Counted from the first letter of the stretch, positions 18,173 to 27,221 are shown. The stretch: 64,000 bases of DNA from an uncultured Altererythrobacter sp. (GCA_947492235.1 CANLLZ010000001.1:868001-932000); one strand, 5' to 3'. The notes: generated by a model not told the origin, from the letters alone. Numbers and translations: made by a program.

Positions 18173-19236
18173 TACGCGTCCTTCTGGATCGGGGCGTCCT
18201 GCATGATCTTCATGTCCTCGCGGACCATTTCTGCCGCCAGTTCGCCCACCGATGTGGTGTGTTTCCAGCCCAGCTTCTCATGCGCTTTGGACGGATCGCC
18301 GATCAGCAGGTCGACCTCGGTCGGGCGGAAATAGCGCGGGTCGACTTCGACCAGCAGACGGCCATCCTCTGCATCATAGCCTTTTTCATCCACGCCTTCG
18401 CCTTCCCAGCGAATGGTCACTCCGGTTTCGGCAAAAGCCATATCCACGAAGTGGCGCACTGTGACGGTTTCGCCGGTGGCCAGCACGTAATCGTCAGGCG
18501 TATCCTGCTGCAGCATGCGCCACATGCCTTCGACATATTCGCGTGCATGGCCCCAGTCGCGCTTGGCATCCAGGTTGCCCAGATAAAGCTTTTTCTGGCG
18601 GCCCAGTTTGATTGCCGACACAGCGCGGGTGATCTTGCGGGTCACGAAGGTTTCGCCGCGCAGCGGGCTTTCGTGGTTGAACAGAATGCCGTTGGAGGCG
18701 TGCATCCCGTAGGCCTCACGGTAGTTCACCGTGATCCAGTAGCCATACAGCTTGGCCACGCCGTAGGGGCTGCGCGGATAGAACGGGGTGGTCTCGCTCT
18801 GCGGGACTTCCTGCACCAGACCGTACAGCTCGCTGGTCGATGCCTGATAGAAGCGGGTTTTGTCTTCCATCTTCAGGATACGGATCGCCTCGAGCAGACG
18901 CAGCGTGCCGATGGCATCGGCATTGGCGGTGTATTCCGGCGTTTCGAAGCTGACAGCGACGTGGCTTTGCGCAGCGAGGTTATAAACCTCGTCAGGCTGC
19001 GTTTCCTGAATGATGCGGATCAGGTTCGTCGAATCCGTCAGGTCGCCATAATGCAGGTGGAAGCGTTGGTCTTCCTCGTGCGGGTCCTGATAAATATCCT
19101 CGATCCGCCCGGTGTTGAAGGACGAAGAGCGGCGCTTTACGCCGTGGACGTCATATCCCTTGTCCAGCAGCAGCTGAGACAGATACGCACCATCCTGACC
19201 GGTCACGCCGGTGATAAGAGCCGATTTTCTAGTCAC
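18172..19236 (-). CDS. gmd: GDP-mannose 4,6-dehydratase
   Basis: 354 residues of the extended short-chain dehydrogenase family. It makes GDP-4-keto-6-deoxy-D-mannose, the first committed step toward GDP-L-fucose (also GDP-rhamnose or perosamine). Visible motifs are the NADP-binding [10 protein letters not shown] at residues 10-19, [11 protein letters not shown], the catalytic STSELYG segment and [15 protein letters not shown] with the YxxxK dyad. It is the first gene of the reverse block, so its promoter should lie in 19237-19408, which it shares with the divergent beta-helix lipoprotein gene. Confidence 0.95.
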   Translation of the reverse strand: MTRKSALITGVTGQDGAYLSQLLLDKGYDVHGVKRRSSSFNTGRIEDIYQDPHEEDQRFHLHYGDLTDSTNLIRIIQETQPDEVYNLAAQSHVAVSFETPEYTANADAIGTLRLLEAIRILKMEDKTRFYQASTSELYGLVQEVPQSETTPFYPRSPYGVAKLYGYWITVNYREAYGMHASNGILFNHESPLRGETFVTRKITRAVSAIKLGRQKKLYLGNLDAKRDWGHAREYVEGMWRMLQQDTPDDYVLATGETVTVRHFVDMAFAETGVTIRWEGEGVDEKGYDAEDGRLLVEVDPRYFRPTEVDLLIGDPSKAHEKLGWKHTTSVGELAAEMVREDMKIMQDAPIQKDA

Positions 19237-19408
19237 TGTAATTCCCGTTTTGACTTAACCCGACCCCGAAAGCGCATTAGCGCCGTAAAACGCAAATACA
19301 ACCGCCCGTTGGAGTGATCATTCACGCTGTCGCCATTTGGGGCGGGCTATCGTAGTTTCTGGCGCTTAACCGTGCGCCGCTTGCGATGAGACGTTTGAGA
19401 GGATCCCG
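19237..19408. promoter_or_regulatory. Divergent intergenic region driving the gmd block and the beta-helix lipoprotein gene
   Basis: 172 bp between two divergent starts, the only place where a promoter for the whole reverse glycan block (gmd to sulfotransferase 1) can lie. It contains no long open frame. An AGAGGA ribosome-binding site sits near 19399, ahead of the GTG at 19409. I see no convincing -35/-10 pair or long inverted repeat. Confidence 0.45.
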
Positions 19409-20893
19409 GTGACGCATACGATGCCAACATTTCGCGGCCCCAGCTGCATAGGCAGGCGCGGCTTTCTGGGCATGATGGCACTGCCTATTGCCTTTCCGTC
19501 TGTGTTATCGGGTTGCGCCATGGCGAAAGAAGTCGGTCCCCCGCAGGTTCCCCACGTGACCCCCGAAATGTTCGGATGGACGCCCGAAACCGATCCTGTC
19601 GAAACGGCGTCGATTATCAATATCGCTCTGGCTCAGGCGGTCGAGCGCGGGGTGCCGTTCTTCGACAATGCGGTGCGGCGGGTGGCAGGGACCATCCGTC
19701 TGGGCGGCAAAGTGGTGATGGAGTTCGGGACCAAACATCGCTGGATTGCCGACTACAGCAACCTGTCGCGCTTTGCGGTGGTCGAAGAGAATCTGGCTTC
19801 GGGCGTTACGGTCGATCCGCGCCACGTATTTGTTGATACCGCCAATGCGCGCGGGTCTATCCTGCGCGGGCCGATGCGGCTCACGGGCGCGCGCATATCC
19901 GATATGACCACGGCCAGCCGCCGGGCGATCCCCTCTTCGCTGGTCGCCCTGACCGCCAGCAATGCGAATCCGTCGGCGGAAGTCTCTATCGAATCGCTCA
20001 TGATCGAAGGGTTCGGTTTCGGATTTTACCAGGGAAGCCAGCGCGAACCGGGGCGCAATCTCCTGCCCTATACCCGCTTGCGGGTTGGGACAGCGGTATT
20101 CCGTTTCTGCGGCATGGCGATCGAGACCGGCGAATGGGGCAATGGTCTGGACGATGCGACATTCGATATCCTGCGGATCAGCCGCTGCGGTGACGCCGCT
20201 CTGCTGCGCGGAACGGATTTGAATGCCGCTTCGCTCTTTTATTACGGACTGCGACCTGCCGAGGATGCCGAGGCGGGAACGGTCAATCTGCAGAGCGGGT
20301 CCAATGTGGCGATCCTGCGCGGTTTTGCGGCGGAGCCTGGCATGGTTCTGGCAGTCCATCCCGGCCGCGATCGCCCCGGCTTTGTTGCGGAAATCGAGCA
20401 ATTGGACGGTGACCGGGCCATTCTGTCGCACAGGGCAACGCAGGACTACTCCGGCGCTTTTCTGATCGATCCGCCCTCACTGATCGCCCAGAATACCGCG
20501 ATCAACGTGCTGCATTACTACATCGAAGGCATGCATGATCTGCCACTGGCTCTGCGCAGCCGGTCTAAGGCGACAATTCAGGATCTGAAAATTAGCCGTG
20601 GTAGCTTCGGCGCGCGGGGCGGAGCGCCGGTTTCGGTCATGGGACGGCAGGTGAGTGTCGATCTCAATCTCAATCCGCGCTCGGTCGAAAACCCGATGGT
20701 TGCCGGCATGGTCGGCTTGTTGACGGCCAATGCGGAGGTCGCCGGGCGCATTGTCTCGGGCGCACGGCTCGGCGCGGAAAATGCCGCGGTGCTCGATACC
20801 CGTCCGATCAATGTCGGGCGCGGGCGCCCCAGTTCGGCGATACAGGGCTATTACGTGGATACTGCAGGGACCTTGCCGATCGTTGAGATGTGA
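19409..20893 (+). CDS. Twin-arginine lipoprotein with beta-helix/pectate-lyase-like N-terminal domain
   Basis: 494 residues. The N-terminus has twin arginines (IGRRGFLG, residues 15-21) followed by a hydrophobic stretch and lipobox LSGC (Cys36), so it is a predicted Tat-exported lipoprotein. Residues about 50-110 (VTPEMFGW, then DPVETASIINIALAQA, then GTIRLGG) match the start of pectate-lyase-3/tailspike right-handed beta-helix proteins. The rest is Gly/Ala/Ile-rich, as expected of a helix of parallel strands. No catalytic motif is obvious. A polysaccharide lyase, modifying enzyme or scaffold for the surface polymer is possible. GTG 19409 has AGAGGA upstream; ATG 19421 would still keep the RR motif. 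Confidence 0.7.
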   Translation: MTHTMPTFRGPSCIGRRGFLGMMALPIAFPSVLSGCAMAKEVGPPQVPHVTPEMFGWTPETDPVETASIINIALAQAVERGVPFFDNAVRRVAGTIRLGGKVVMEFGTKHRWIADYSNLSRFAVVEENLASGVTVDPRHVFVDTANARGSILRGPMRLTGARISDMTTASRRAIPSSLVALTASNANPSAEVSIESLMIEGFGFGFYQGSQREPGRNLLPYTRLRVGTAVFRFCGMAIETGEWGNGLDDATFDILRISRCGDAALLRGTDLNAASLFYYGLRPAEDAEAGTVNLQSGSNVAILRGFAAEPGMVLAVHPGRDRPGFVAEIEQLDGDRAILSHRATQDYSGAFLIDPPSLIAQNTAINVLHYYIEGMHDLPLALRSRSKATIQDLKISRGSFGARGGAPVSVMGRQVSVDLNLNPRSVENPMVAGMVGLLTANAEVAGRIVSGARLGAENAAVLDTRPINVGRGRPSSAIQGYYVDTAGTLPIVEM

Positions 20894-20970
20894 GGATGTC
20901 CCCTTACGGTGGCGTGTAAGCGCGCGGGGAAAATTGTGAGCGCCCCTATGCATGACCCGCTGCATATGGA

Positions 20971-21741
20971 ATGCACGCATGCATGAATGCAAAAACACTC
21001 ACCATCGCGCTGGTCCTTCTCGTGATACTGGCTGGCGGTGCTGTGATGAGCAGCGACCGCGCGACCGCGTTTCTCGGGATAGGTACCAAGCCGTCCGAAC
21101 GTGCTGATCGCATTTCAGCCGGGCCGGCGGTAGAGTTGAAAGATCTTTCGGAGGCAAGCGGCGTCGCCCGGTTTGGCAGGCTTTTTGTAGTTGGCGACAG
21201 CTATTCGGTGTCCAAATCCTGGCGTGCCTCTCTCGAAAAGAATCTGCCGGGTGTCGAGGTTGTTTATAGTTCCCGGGGCGGGAGCAGCCTGGCCGATCAG
21301 GTCGAGTTGGTGAAAGAACGCAATCGCCTTACCGGCTGGCCGCTGCTCATTATGGATGGCGGTCTGACGGATCGATATCCGGTGGACGAAATCCGGGCCA
21401 TGGTCGGAGCGCAGCAGCCGCAATGCGACATGTGGTTCTACGTCGAACCCGTGCGGCGCCAATATGACAATGCGAAGGCGCAGAAGGGCCGAAACCGCCA
21501 GCACGAGCGTCTTGTTTCGGAATTACAGGCGGATTTTCCCGATCATCTTATCGAGTGGATTTCGGAACTGTCGCAAGAAGGAGACGGTTCGGTTCAGGAT
21601 GCTGTGGACCTGGAGAATATGGTGGTTCCGCGCTCCCTGAGGAAAGACAAGGTCCATCTCAACGACAAGGGCTACGAGATTCTCGGTGCGATTGTGGCCC
21701 GAGAACTCACGTCCACACGATTGGCCAATTCCTGCGCGTGA
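20971..21741 (+). CDS. SGNH-hydrolase-like secreted protein A
   Basis: 256 residues. A hydrophobic N-terminus (about residues 9-26) acts as signal or anchor. SGNH blocks seen are block I VVGDSYSVS (Ser nucleophile in GDSYS), block II SRGGSSL, block III GGLTD with Thr where the usual GxND has Asn, and block V KDKVHLNDKGY with the Asp-x-x-His pair. Such proteins act as O-acyl esterases or acyltransferases on glycans. It is a clear paralogue of the convergent gene at 21771-22535, collinear over almost the whole length and around 40% identical by eye, both with WFYVEPVRR. Starts at 20971 or 20983 are both possible. Confidence 0.78.
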   Translation: MHACMNAKTLTIALVLLVILAGGAVMSSDRATAFLGIGTKPSERADRISAGPAVELKDLSEASGVARFGRLFVVGDSYSVSKSWRASLEKNLPGVEVVYSSRGGSSLADQVELVKERNRLTGWPLLIMDGGLTDRYPVDEIRAMVGAQQPQCDMWFYVEPVRRQYDNAKAQKGRNRQHERLVSELQADFPDHLIEWISELSQEGDGSVQDAVDLENMVVPRSLRKDKVHLNDKGYEILGAIVARELTSTRLANSCA

Positions 21742-21770
21742 GGCGATTGTCCGACTAGTGGATGACCGCG

Positions 21771-22535
21771 TCAGCATCCCTCGTCGAGCTGGCTCGACTT
21801 GATCTCGCGGGCGATGATCCCGGCAAGCAGTCCATAGCCGCGCTCGTTGAGGTGCACCATGTCCTTGCGCAATGAATCGGGCATCAGGCCATCCTGAATG
21901 GCGAACTTGTCATTCTGAGTTCCGTCAGCCTGCGCTGCGACTTCCTCATTCCACTGGATGAGATGGCCGGGATACTCGGTTTCAAAATGTGTTGTCAGCC
22001 GGTCGATAACCCGCATCCGGCGTTGCTGGACCCGTTTGTTAGGATAGGCGCGGCGCACAGGCTCGACGTAAAACCACAAATTGCAATGCGCATTCTGGAA
22101 ATCGACGATCTTCGCAATCTGGTCTTGGGGATCGAAGTCGGTCAGGCCGCCATCAAGGATCAGCAGCGGCCATCCTTTCGTCTCGGGGTTTTGCTGCAGG
22201 CGCTCATATTGTTGCGCCAGCGAGCTCCCCCCACGCGAATCATATGTGATGTCGAGATTGGGGAACTGCTGTTCGAATGCGGCACGGAATGGCGGGGCTA
22301 CCGAATAGCTGTCCCCGAGGACCAGCAATTTGCCGTAGGATTCGACCCCATTTGCGGGTGCTTCGATTTGCGTGGCATGGCCGACACCCACAGATAAGGG
22401 GGCTTGTTCGCCGGTGTCAGTAGCCTGCGAAGTAACGCGTGTGCCGGATGAGCCGGCAACGCGATCGCATCCGGCCAGAGTGAGCGAGGACACGGCGATG
22501 GCCGCGAGCGAAGTCAGGGCGAGTTGCATGATCAT
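21771..22535 (-). CDS. SGNH-hydrolase-like lipoprotein B (paralogue of A)
   Basis: 254 residues with a lipoprotein signal: hydrophobic segment and lipobox TLAGC (Cys23). SGNH blocks repeat those of protein A: VLGDSYSVA, SRGGSSL, GGLTD (again Thr for the Asn of GxND) and KDMVHLNERGY. AAGGA precedes ATG 22535 at good spacing. It is tail-to-tail with protein A, 29 bp between stop codons, and divergent from the AT3-SGNH fusion gene. Anchoring differs between the two: B is a lipoprotein, while A has an uncleaved or plain signal segment. A role in O-acylation or deacylation of the exported polymer is inferred from context. Confidence 0.78.
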   Translation of the reverse strand: MIMQLALTSLAAIAVSSLTLAGCDRVAGSSGTRVTSQATDTGEQAPLSVGVGHATQIEAPANGVESYGKLLVLGDSYSVAPPFRAAFEQQFPNLDITYDSRGGSSLAQQYERLQQNPETKGWPLLILDGGLTDFDPQDQIAKIVDFQNAHCNLWFYVEPVRRAYPNKRVQQRRMRVIDRLTTHFETEYPGHLIQWNEEVAAQADGTQNDKFAIQDGLMPDSLRKDMVHLNERGYGLLAGIIAREIKSSQLDEGC

Positions 22536-22789
22536 GCTTATTCCTTGGCATTATGCCTGTGACAAGGGGCTGAATGGGTCTGGCGAGTATCGTTCAGGTC
22601 CAATCGGGTGCCGTGCTGGGACTGTTGTGTTTCGAAGGTCGCAAGATCGTTGTCCGAGGTTCACTGATATCGTCGATCTGGCTCGTTACCTTGGCTTGTC
22701 TTGCGCCAGCCTCCTGCCTATGCATCCGCCGGGTCGCTTCCATAGCTGGTCTCGTGCCTGCTTCATCTTTCACGCACGGATCGTCTGGA
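22536..22789. promoter_or_regulatory. Divergent intergenic region between SGNH protein B and the AT3-SGNH gene
   Basis: 254 bp between two divergent genes, expected to hold a promoter for each. An open frame runs from 22574 into the acyltransferase gene, but its extra 72 residues look unlike protein sequence (many Cys/Ser, no conserved start). I treat the stretch as untranslated. No strong promoter box or repeat is visible. Confidence 0.35.
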
Positions 22790-24769
22790 ATGATACCGAA
22801 GCTACTATCCGATAATGCTCCCGGCGCGGGAAAGCCGCATGGCTATCGCCGTGATATTGACGGGCTGCGCGCAATCGCCGTCCTGTCGGTGGTGGCGTTT
22901 CATTTCGGCGAGCACTTCATGCCCGGCGGTTATCTGGGCGTGGACGTGTTTTTTGTCCTGTCCGGATATCTCATTACCGGCATTATCGTGCGCGAGGCGG
23001 GCGAGGGGCGTTTCAGCATCGCCCGTTTCTACGAGCGGCGAATCAGGCGGATTGCGCCTGCTTTGCTGTTTGCGCTGACTGCGACGACTGGCTTTGCTGC
23101 GCTGATCCTGCTGCCGCTTGACCTGGAGGGGTATGGCGAGAGCCTGATTGCTTCGCTGGCGTTCGTGGCGAATATCTATTTCTGGCGCGACGGGAATTAT
23201 TTCGCGCAAGGCAGCGAGACGAAGCCGCTTCTGCATATCTGGTCGCTTGGGGTGGAGGAGCAGTTCTACATCTTCTTCCCGCTGCTGGTCATGTTGCTGG
23301 CAAGCCGGAAGGGGTGGCTGTTCGCGACTGTTGTCGGGACCGTTGCGGCATCATTTGTGCTCAATGTCTGGTCGCTGCGCGCAGGCTATGCCTCGCCTGC
23401 CTTCTATCTGCTCCCGACCCGTGCATGGGAATTGGGGGCAGGGGCACTGCTCGTTTTCCTGCCCAAGCCGGCGATTGCGCGCGGCACGGCAGAGGTGCTG
23501 ATGGCGATTTCCTATGTGATGCTCATCGCAGCGATCATAGCCGCGCCCTTGTGGGTGCCGCATCCGATACCGACAGCATTGCCCGCCGTGTTCGCGACTG
23601 CGCTGCTGATCTGGGTCGGCAGCGCAGGGACGCCGACGGCCTTGTCCGGCCCGCTGAAAACCGCGCCGATGGTGGGGGTCGGTCTGATCAGCTACTCGCT
23701 GTATCTGTGGCATTGGCCGGTGATCGTGCTGGCGAAATATTATCTGGTCGATGCGCCGGGGCCGCTTATGATCCTGTCGCTGCTGGCCGTCATGTTCTTG
23801 GCAGCATGGGCGAGCTGGCGCTATGTCGAGAAGCCGTTCCGCTCGAAAGATTTTCCGGTCCGCAAGCTCTACTGGATCACAGGTGGCTGGGCGCTTGCGC
23901 TCGCGCTGGCCGGGCTGGCTTTCGTCCAGTCCGGTGGCTTTCCATCCCGGCTTCCGCAATCGGTTGCTCAGGTGAATGCAGCAATCGGCTCGCATTACCG
24001 GTGCTCTCTGGCTGACACGAAGGTGTATGCTGGCGTGCGCTCCTGCTGGTTCGGCGAAGGCGATCCGGCAACTGCCGACACGGTCCTGCTCGGCAACAGC
24101 CATGCCCAGATGTATGCACCGATCCTGCGCGACCAGGCCGAGACCCGCGGCCAGAATTTGCTGATGATCCCGGCAAATGGCTGCGCTCCGCTCACCGGTA
24201 TCAATATCCGGCCCGGCTGCATCGCCGTGGCCGAGTCCAATATTGATGCTGCTGCCAAGCATCCGGAAGCCGACACGGTAATGATCGCTTTCGCCTGGCA
24301 CATTGCGGAAGACTTGGTTGATCCCTCCGGCGAAGCTCCTACCGATCCGGCGCAGGCCCTGATCGCGGGTCTGGACCGGACAATCGATACGCTGCGGGCC
24401 GAGGGAAAAAAGGTTGTGGTCGTCGGGCCAATTGCCGTGCCGGATTACGAGCTGCCTTCAGTGGTCAGCCGGGCCAACGCATTCGGGCGCGACAACCCCT
24501 ATCCCATCGAGCGCGCGGAAAGCGATTTCCTGAGCGAGTTTGCTCCGTATCTGGACCACTTCCGCGCGCGCGGCGATATCAAGCTGCTTGAACCCCACCG
24601 CGCGCAGTGTCAGGACGGCGTGTGCCGTTATATGGCGGACGGCAAGAGTCTGTTTGCCGACAAAACGCATATCTCGCGGGATGGGCTGGAAGTATTCGCT
24701 CCGATTTTCGATCTGGAGAGCAGCATTGCCCGGGAACGTACACTGTCTGAGAAAGAGGACGCGCAGTGA
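22790..24769 (+). CDS. Acyltransferase-3 / SGNH fusion protein (O-acetyltransferase)
   Basis: About 659 residues. The N-terminal AT3 membrane domain (residues about 15-370, ten or more helices) has YRRDIDGLRAIAV, the catalytic-site VVAFHF, GYLGVDVFFVLSGYLI and FYERRIRRI. The C-terminal periplasmic SGNH domain (about 400-650) has LLGNSHAQM (Ser, with Asn in place of the Asp of GDSHA) and DKTHISRDG (Asp-His). AT3-SGNH enzymes such as OafA transfer acetyl groups across the membrane onto surface glycans. ATG 22790 is chosen because the conserved AT3 start follows about 20 residues later. Its stop overlaps the next gene by 4 nt (GTGA). Confidence 0.88.
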   Translation: MIPKLLSDNAPGAGKPHGYRRDIDGLRAIAVLSVVAFHFGEHFMPGGYLGVDVFFVLSGYLITGIIVREAGEGRFSIARFYERRIRRIAPALLFALTATTGFAALILLPLDLEGYGESLIASLAFVANIYFWRDGNYFAQGSETKPLLHIWSLGVEEQFYIFFPLLVMLLASRKGWLFATVVGTVAASFVLNVWSLRAGYASPAFYLLPTRAWELGAGALLVFLPKPAIARGTAEVLMAISYVMLIAAIIAAPLWVPHPIPTALPAVFATALLIWVGSAGTPTALSGPLKTAPMVGVGLISYSLYLWHWPVIVLAKYYLVDAPGPLMILSLLAVMFLAAWASWRYVEKPFRSKDFPVRKLYWITGGWALALALAGLAFVQSGGFPSRLPQSVAQVNAAIGSHYRCSLADTKVYAGVRSCWFGEGDPATADTVLLGNSHAQMYAPILRDQAETRGQNLLMIPANGCAPLTGINIRPGCIAVAESNIDAAAKHPEADTVMIAFAWHIAEDLVDPSGEAPTDPAQALIAGLDRTIDTLRAEGKKVVVVGPIAVPDYELPSVVSRANAFGRDNPYPIERAESDFLSEFAPYLDHFRARGDIKLLEPHRAQCQDGVCRYMADGKSLFADKTHISRDGLEVFAPIFDLESSIARERTLSEKEDAQ

Positions 24770-26103
24770 CTTGGACGGATTATCTTGATCGGCGCATCCT
24801 TCCCTATCTGGGGCTTATATTCGGGTTGTTCGCGACGACTCCACTGGTTTGGGTTCGACTGTTCGGCACCTCCATCGCTCCGTACCATGTTTTTGCGCTG
24901 GGCCTTATTATGGCGGTGGCCATCACTCCGGGCGCGATCGATACGCTGCAAAGGCTCATTAAAAGCGGGAAGCTGATTTGGGCCGCCTGCGGATTGCTGG
25001 CGGTCGCGATGATGATCAGCTTCGCGGGCGCGACGATCATTTTCGAGCCCTTCTTTTTCGTGAAATATCTCGCGTTCGTAACCACTGCGCTCGCTACTGG
25101 GATGCTCTTCTTCATCACCATTCGCAGGGGCGGATTTCCGGTTGTCGCTCTTATGCCAGCGGTGGCCGGCGTGATCTTCGTCGCCTTTATTTCGGTCCAG
25201 TTTTCTCTTGCGAGCATCGACCCGATTGAGGTTTTGACCCTGGCGATCGCGCGGGTCGATCCAAATATCGTGATGAACCAGCTGTTCCGCGCCGCCTTTG
25301 CTGCCAGCAATGATGATGTGCTTTTCCGATCGAACCTGAAACAGTCGCTAAGTTTCGCCTTCATCGTGATGATACCGATTGGCCTGCTTGCTCTTTCCTA
25401 CGCCAAATTTGCCAACAATGCGGTGAAAGCAATTGCGCTGGCGGGGATTGGTTTCGCGGTCGTGATGACAATCGCTCCGTTCAGCCGGGCAGCTTGGCTC
25501 GCACTCTTTTTGATCGGCCTCTGCTACGCGATTTCTTACGTCCGCACGGCTGTCGGTCTGTCGATTTTTGCAGGCATACTGGGGCTCGGTATTCCGATGC
25601 TTTTTGTTCTCGGAGGCAATTCCAGCCTGTTCCAGTTGATCGAAGCACGGCTGACCGCGAGCGACTCCCTCGACGCGCGAGTCTTTACTGCGGAGGAGCA
25701 TTGGCAGGCGATAGGCGAATCGCCGTTTTTGGGGCGGAGCGAAATTGTCGAGGGCTGGGCGCATAACGTCATTATCGATGCATGGTCGGCATTCGGCATT
25801 CTCGGCATGGTTGCGGCGCTGCTGTTTTTCCTCGCCATGCTTGGGATGACCATAAAGGCTCTCATTTTGACCCTCAGCGCCCCTCTCGGTCAGCGCAAGG
25901 TCCATGCCACGATCGCTGCGCTTCTATGTCCGGCTCTTGTGCGCATGGTCACGGCGCCCAACGTGACCATCGATTTCCCGGTGTGGGTTGGGCTGGGTAT
26001 GGCGCTGGCGCTGGCAGCAGACGCTTGGGGCGAAACGGCGACGGGCGATCATGTGCGCGCGAGCTCTCCACAGCCGAGAGGCCGCCCCGCTTTTCAGGTC
26101 TAA
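24766..26103 (+). CDS. O-antigen ligase/polymerase-like membrane protein (Wzy/WaaL family) 2
   Basis: 445 residues, polytopic with about ten hydrophobic segments. The periplasmic loop before the last helices reads HWQAIGESPFLG then GWAHNVIIDAWSAFGILG, the pattern of the Wzy_C/O-antigen ligase family (H-N pair after a Gly-rich turn). The GTG start overlaps the AT3-SGNH stop (GTGA), so the two are translationally coupled. It is distinct in sequence from the protein at 4286, so one may be the polymerase and the other a ligase or a polymerase for a second glycan. It converges with the acyltransferase at 26100 with overlapping stops. Confidence 0.75.
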   Translation: MTWTDYLDRRILPYLGLIFGLFATTPLVWVRLFGTSIAPYHVFALGLIMAVAITPGAIDTLQRLIKSGKLIWAACGLLAVAMMISFAGATIIFEPFFFVKYLAFVTTALATGMLFFITIRRGGFPVVALMPAVAGVIFVAFISVQFSLASIDPIEVLTLAIARVDPNIVMNQLFRAAFAASNDDVLFRSNLKQSLSFAFIVMIPIGLLALSYAKFANNAVKAIALAGIGFAVVMTIAPFSRAAWLALFLIGLCYAISYVRTAVGLSIFAGILGLGIPMLFVLGGNSSLFQLIEARLTASDSLDARVFTAEEHWQAIGESPFLGRSEIVEGWAHNVIIDAWSAFGILGMVAALLFFLAMLGMTIKALILTLSAPLGQRKVHATIAALLCPALVRMVTAPNVTIDFPVWVGLGMALALAADAWGETATGDHVRASSPQPRGRPAFQV

Positions 26104-27221
26104 GGCCGCAACGGAAGCAGCTTGCCGAGGCCGCGCGTCCAGTCAGCCCAGTCGCGGGGCGCGACCAGTTGGTTGAGCGCCTCGCGTGATTGAATAAGCC
26201 ATGCCACCGCAACAGAAAGCGCCATGGTAGCAACAAATGTAGCGATCCCGGCAACCTGACGGCTTGCGCCTTCGAGTTCGGGATCAACCTGAAATGCCAC
26301 AGCGCGCAAACCGACAAAAATGATCTGATGGACCAAATAGATGAGCAGCGAAGCCTGCCCGAGCCATTGAAGCCAACGCGCCTCGCCCATTGCTCCAGCG
26401 GCGAACACGACCGTCGCCGCAGCGCTCATCGCGAGCCCTGCATGGGCCAATAGAAGGTCCGGGGAACGTATATCGTAGAAATCGAAAGAGGCGAGGACGA
26501 GTGCGGACCCGCGCGAAACCGAGTAGGCGTAGAGCAACCCGCAAACAGCCGCCGAAAGAACGGCGTAAAGAGCGAGAGTTGCAGTGCCCGGATCGGCGCG
26601 CAGCGCACGGGTAACCAGATAGGCGAATACGAGACCGGGGCCGATTGCATAGAGCGCGATGGGTAAGCCGAAGGGCAGCCATTGCTTGACGTCATCCGGA
26701 ATAAGCCCGGCGAACAGAAATCCCGCGATGGCCACCAATCCCAGCATCATCGGCCGAACGGTCTCGTGGAATTGATTTATTGCCCATCGTATCAAGACCA
26801 GTCCCATCAGGGCGGGGAGGAACCAGAAAAGCCTCGCCCCAGACGCCTGATCGAGAAGGGCCGCCGAACCGATCAACACGGCTACGGCCCATTCCGAAAA
26901 CCGGTCAAACAGTCCTGCGGTGGTCCCGCCCAGAACCACCATGGCGGCCCAGGTCATGGTAAAAAATATGATGAAAGGAACATAATATCGCACAAAGCGC
27001 GTGGTCAGGAACCCGGGCTTGTCGCTTCGGAACGGCATCACCAGCGCAAGAAGCAAGAAGGCGAAGACATGCCAATTGTAGAAGAACCCGCGCAGATCGG
27101 GCCACGATTGGGTGACCAACGTGTTGTGGGCGAAGACGATCAGCACGATCAAAATGCCCTTCGCCCTGTCGAGGGTGGCGAAGAAGCGCTGGGTCGCAGA
27201 ATTGTCGGACTTTACAGCCAT
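26100..27221 (-). CDS. Acyltransferase-3 family membrane protein (no SGNH domain)
   Basis: 373 residues with about ten membrane helices. It starts FFATLDRAKGILIVLIVFAHNT, the AT3 opening helix with the conserved His in a reduced form (FAHN). Compared with the AT3-SGNH fusion it ends after the last helix and lacks any periplasmic esterase domain. The family includes OatA-like and succinoglycan/EPS acyltransferases. The start at ATG 27221 is supported by GGAGAG about 6 nt upstream; the longer GTG frame from 27272 is not favoured. It may work with one of the free-standing SGNH proteins nearby, which is inference. Confidence 0.78.
   Translation of the reverse strand: MAVKSDNSATQRFFATLDRAKGILIVLIVFAHNTLVTQSWPDLRGFFYNWHVFAFLLLALVMPFRSDKPGFLTTRFVRYYVPFIIFFTMTWAAMVVLGGTTAGLFDRFSEWAVAVLIGSAALLDQASGARLFWFLPALMGLVLIRWAINQFHETVRPMMLGLVAIAGFLFAGLIPDDVKQWLPFGLPIALYAIGPGLVFAYLVTRALRADPGTATLALYAVLSAAVCGLLYAYSVSRGSALVLASFDFYDIRSPDLLLAHAGLAMSAAATVVFAAGAMGEARWLQWLGQASLLIYLVHQIIFVGLRAVAFQVDPELEGASRQVAGIATFVATMALSVAVAWLIQSREALNQLVAPRDWADWTRGLGKLLPLRP

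Noticed and set aside
16694-18334. 546-codon open frame opposite the WcaI-like and GDP-fucose synthase genes
   Set aside because: It spans two genes with strong reverse-strand motifs.
19409-20893. Beta-helix protein as a prophage tailspike
   Set aside because: No other phage genes, integrase or repeat flank it, and it has a Tat lipoprotein signal.
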